Positions 61,943-64,000 of a DNA stretch of 64,000 nt are shown piece after piece. Under the pieces are notes generated by a model. It did no database searches. It saw only the letters and a list, made by a program, of their open reading frames with translations, and was not told where the DNA came from. The position numbers were made by a program, and so were the translations under genes. This DNA comes from CALGDE01 sp964655355 (GTDB lineage Bacteria > Cyanobacteriota > Cyanobacteriia > CACIAM-69d). The first letter of the stretch is position 1. Each line of letters starts with the position of its first letter. Location: assembly GCA_964655355.1 (NCBI GenBank), contig CAZZMD010000009.1, positions 37,114 to 101,113 of the forward strand, given 5' to 3'.

Positions 61943-62504
61943 CGTCGGATACCTCCCCCAACACATCGCGCAGTTTTAATAAGCCCCGCCGTGCCCAGCT
62001 TTTGACGGATCCTAAAGGTTTCTCGAGTTGTTTCGCAATTTCTGCTTGGCTCAATCCTTCGTAATAACTGAGTTCCAACACTTGCCGCTGGATATCGGAT
62101 AGCTGGGACAGGGCAAATCGTACGCGCTCCCGCCGGTGCTGCAATAGCATTTGATCCCCGGGGAGGTTGGGCACTGGTTTCACCATATCCTGTCGCCAAC
62201 GGTTCAATATTTGTTGTCGATTACTCCGCGATCGCAGCCGGTCGATCGCCCGCGATCGCGTTAAGGTCGCTAGGTAGCTCGGTAGCGATCCCCGCTGCGG
62301 GTTGTATTTCCCCTGGCGGTAGAGTTTCAAAAATATTTCTTGGGTTAGGTCTTCCGCCTCCTGGCGATCGCCCAGCACCCGCAGTGCCAAGCTATAGACC
62401 AACTTGCTGTAGCGATCGTAAATCTGCCCCAGGGCGCGGGTATCCCCCCCCTGCAGCCGTTCCATTAATGCCCCATCGGTTGCATCAGTCATAGGAACAC
62501 TCAT
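61935..62504 (-). CDS. sigG: ECF/group 3-type RNA polymerase sigma factor, SigG-like
   Basis: About 189 residues from the ATG at 62504 or 179 from 62492. Region 2 reads GQIYDRYSKLVYSLALRVLG and DLTQEIFLKLYR. Region 4 reads LSDIQRQVLELSYYEGLSQA and GSVKSWARRGLLKLRDVL. It is an ECF sigma of the RpoE/SigG class of cyanobacteria, which in Synechocystis is essential or stress-related. It is co-encoded with its anti-sigma partner. Two in-frame ATGs arise from a 12-bp tandem duplication at the start, so the true start is ambiguous. Confidence 0.92.
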   Translation of the reverse strand: MSVPMTDATDGALMERLQGGDTRALGQIYDRYSKLVYSLALRVLGDRQEAEDLTQEIFLKLYRQGKYNPQRGSLPSYLATLTRSRAIDRLRSRSNRQQILNRWRQDMVKPVPNLPGDQMLLQHRRERVRFALSQLSDIQRQVLELSYYEGLSQAEIAKQLEKPLGSVKSWARRGLLKLRDVLGEVSDDV

Positions 62505-62512
62505 AGGAACAC
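62490..62512. repeat. 12-bp tandem duplication at the sigG start codon
   Basis: cataggaacact is followed by cataggaacac. Each copy contributes one ATG on the minus strand, giving two candidate starts four codons apart. Confidence 0.85.
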
Positions 62513-62588
62513 CCAACGCCTCCTGTCCTTGCCTAAGGTGTGGTCGGCATGGAACCGGTTTAGCACTACTACGAGGGTAAGTGCTGGT

Positions 62589-62616
62589 CTGTAATGGTTT
62601 CGACAATGGTTTCGAC
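62589..62616. repeat. 12-bp tandem duplication matching the tmRNA 5' end
   Basis: aatggtttcgac occurs twice in tandem (62593-62616). The 16 bases at 62589-62604 equal bases 726-741 of ssrA, ctgtaatggtttcgac. Confidence 0.8.
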
Positions 62617-62933
62617 GTAACAGACAGCATTCAGAATCATGGCGCGACTACACCTTCAATACGCGCGACTGTCCCTAATGGATGCCCTAGGGCCGCATTG
62701 AGTTCTTATTAAGATTCGAGTCCAATGGATAGGGACCCATGCTACCCTCAAAGCCTATTGCGATTTATTGATTGTAATTCTCAATAGATCCCTATCACTC
62801 CAGGACCTTGATGTCTTAATCTCAGGGTTGCTTTCTGAGCCTGCTGCCGAGCCCTAAGCTGGCTCTGCTCAGGGGTATGCCGGATGAAGTTGCTTCGGTC
62901 AGTTGGGGATTGGCCAAATGCGTCTGTTCTCAA

Positions 62934-62961
62934 TTTGTACCGGGCGATTTGTATCGGGCGA
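62934..62961. repeat. 14-bp tandem duplication
   Basis: tttgtaccgggcga followed by tttgtatcgggcga. Confidence 0.85.
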
Positions 62962-63015
62962 TCGCCTCTGGCTGTCCAATATGATCTGGGTTTGAGTTAA
63001 TCTAGTTCAGGCAGT

Positions 63016-63034
63016 GAGAATGATTATCGTTCTC
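63016..63034. promoter_or_regulatory. Fur-box-like operator upstream of the porin gene
   Basis: gagaatgattatcgttctc is a near-perfect 19-base palindrome of the Fur consensus type (GATAATGATAATCATTATC). It lies about 70 bases before the porin start codon, a normal position for iron-dependent repression. Confidence 0.72.
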
Positions 63035-63103
63035 TGCCTTGATGGGCGATCGCCAAGCTGCGTGCGATAACGGTTCCCCATTTTATGGTTGTGAGTTGAG
63101 TGA

Positions 63104-63991
63104 ATGACCGCTATGTTTCAGAAAATTCGTTTTAATCTGCTGCTGGCAGGTTCTGTGGGCCTTGCGGCCCTCGGATCCAATGCCTTGATTGCTCCGGCGC
63201 AAGCTAATGAGTCTGCTGCCCCGTCCATCTCTAGCGATGAGATTGATTTCGACGCCTTGCGTCAATATGGCCTGGAAGCTTCGGGGCCGGCAACCCCTGG
63301 TTTTGACCAAGTTACTTCTGTTTCCCAGCTCTCCGACGTTAGCCCTACGGACTGGGCATTCCAGGCGTTGCAGTCTTTGGTGGAGCGGTATGGTTGCATC
63401 GCGGGTTATCCCAGTGGGGTTTACCTCGGTAATCGCGCCCTGACCCGTTATGAGTTTGCGGCCGGTTTGAATGCTTGCTTGGACCGGGTCAATGAATTGA
63501 TTGCGGCGGCTACGTCTCCCTTGGCAACCAAGGCTGATTTGGCGACGCTCCAAAAGCTTCAGGAAGAGTTTGCGGCTGAGTTGGCGACCATTCGTGGCCG
63601 TGTGGATGCGTTGGAAGCTCGCACCACTGAGTTGGAGGCGAACCAGTTCTCCACCACCACCAAGTTGGAAGGTTCGGTGATCTTCAGTGTTCACGGCGGC
63701 TCTTTCACCGATGACGATGGTGACGAGCGCAGCGATCAGGAAGAGATTGCGTTTGGTCAGCGGACCCGTTTGCTGTTTAACACCAGCTTCACCGGTGATG
63801 ACCTGTTGACCACCCGTCTGGAGTCCAACACCATTCAGAGCCCCTTGGCGGACGCCACTGGCTTGAGTGCCCTGAGCTATGGCGATGGGGATAGCACTGT
63901 TTTTGAGCTGAGCTTCTTGGGTTATTCGTTCCCCATTAACGACCAGTTATACCAATTCGCTAAAATAGAGAGGTTGTTGAGGTGCCCCTAG
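63104..63991 (+). CDS. SLH-domain iron-type porin (OprB family), 3' end abnormal
   Basis: The first ~278 residues are a typical cyanobacterial OprB/iron-uptake porin: signal peptide (LLLAGSVGLAALGSNALIAPAQA), an SLH domain (SDVSPTDWAFQALQSLVERY, then GNRALTRYEFAAGLNACLDR), a coiled coil (KADLATLQKLQEEFAAELAT) and the first beta-barrel strands (FNTSFTGDDLLTTRLE). Such porins are usually over 500 residues, but here the frame becomes non-porin after FPINDQLY and stops at 63991. Either the gene is interrupted by an inserted element or the sequence end is an assembly artefact. A Fur-like box lies upstream. Confidence 0.85.
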   Translation: MTAMFQKIRFNLLLAGSVGLAALGSNALIAPAQANESAAPSISSDEIDFDALRQYGLEASGPATPGFDQVTSVSQLSDVSPTDWAFQALQSLVERYGCIAGYPSGVYLGNRALTRYEFAAGLNACLDRVNELIAAATSPLATKADLATLQKLQEEFAAELATIRGRVDALEARTTELEANQFSTTTKLEGSVIFSVHGGSFTDDDGDERSDQEEIAFGQRTRLLFNTSFTGDDLLTTRLESNTIQSPLADATGLSALSYGDGDSTVFELSFLGYSFPINDQLYQFAKIERLLRCP

Positions 63992-64000
63992 GGAGGGCCC
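63950..64000. other. Break in porin gene: possible insertion-element end
   Basis: After 63950 the sequence (starting tataccaattcgctaaaata) no longer fits a porin and changes composition. TATACCAATT-like words are frequent at cyanobacterial insertion-element or MITE ends, from memory. The window ends before a second end could be seen. Confidence 0.35.

Larger units (their letters stand above)
62505..63103. other. Divergent spacer between sigG and the porin gene
   Basis: No gene supported. Holds a 12-bp duplication at 62593, a 14-bp tandem duplication (tttgtaccgggcga, 62934-62961) and a Fur-like box at 63016. Confidence 0.6.

Noticed and set aside
1..64000. CRISPR arrays
   Set aside because: Repeats found are directly adjacent short units without spacers, and no cas gene is present.
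1..64000. tRNA genes
   Set aside because: The only T-arm-like GGTTCGATTCC found is part of the tmRNA; other matches lack acceptor pairing.

Overview
The window reads as chromosomal DNA of a cyanobacterium. The evidence is the very frequent HIP1 octamer GCGATCGC in genes and spacers, a one-piece tmRNA whose tag reads ANNIVPFARKAAAVA, and genes typical of the phylum: Psb32-like TPM protein, Zam-type RNR protein, system II cytochrome c assembly (CcdA plus Ccs1), glutamate-1-semialdehyde aminomutase, rpmG-rpsR-RNase II, pentapeptide-repeat proteins and a SigG-like sigma/anti-sigma pair. I cannot name the species. No rRNA, tRNA, CRISPR array, prophage or complete insertion sequence was found; only the last ~50 bases hint at an interrupted gene.

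Layout. 1-4.7 kb: end of a conserved gene, a DUF423 membrane protein, ssrA, YjbQ, a CheY-like regulator, a TPR protein and an MscS channel. 4.9-10.5 kb (minus): RNase II, S18, L33, an RDD protein and LepA. 11-16.9 kb: an RHH protein, a large histidine kinase, DUF554, Psb32-like and a pentapeptide protein. 17-25.5 kb: Zam, a protein with a possible strand-annealing fold, the UDP-xylose pair Ugd/UXS and a hypothetical. 25.6-27.4 kb: rpsB-tsf behind a structured leader. 28-33.6 kb: a DevA-like ATPase, a nuclease, a J-domain/pentapeptide fusion, CobU, a Cys-motif protein and HemL. 34-45.5 kb: two RTX proteins (one of 1867 residues with an N-terminal DUF4347), an SGNH hydrolase, DUF4330, a phasin-like protein, a Cys-motif protein and a BI-1 protein. 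45.6-50 kb: acyltransferase, hydrolase, the rpmH-rnpA-PH cluster and an oxidoreductase. 50-52.6 kb: ccdA-ccs1. 52.6-58 kb: a kinase, a sugar kinase and an acidic membrane protein. 57.7-60.7 kb: an Mn/Zn ABC transporter. 61-64 kb: sigma/anti-sigma and the start of an iron-type porin behind a Fur-like box.

Three signals stand out. Nearly every spacer carries imperfect head-to-tail micro-duplications with units of about 10-15 bp in two to four copies, over thirty arrays with several unrelated sequences. The rpsB leader holds two interleaved inverted-repeat pairs (A-B-A'-B'), i.e. a candidate pseudoknot beside the Shine-Dalgarno sequence. Two translation/RNA proteins have altered key residues: Zam lacks most catalytic aspartates of the RNB domain, and EF-Ts has TGEVA where TDFVA is normal.
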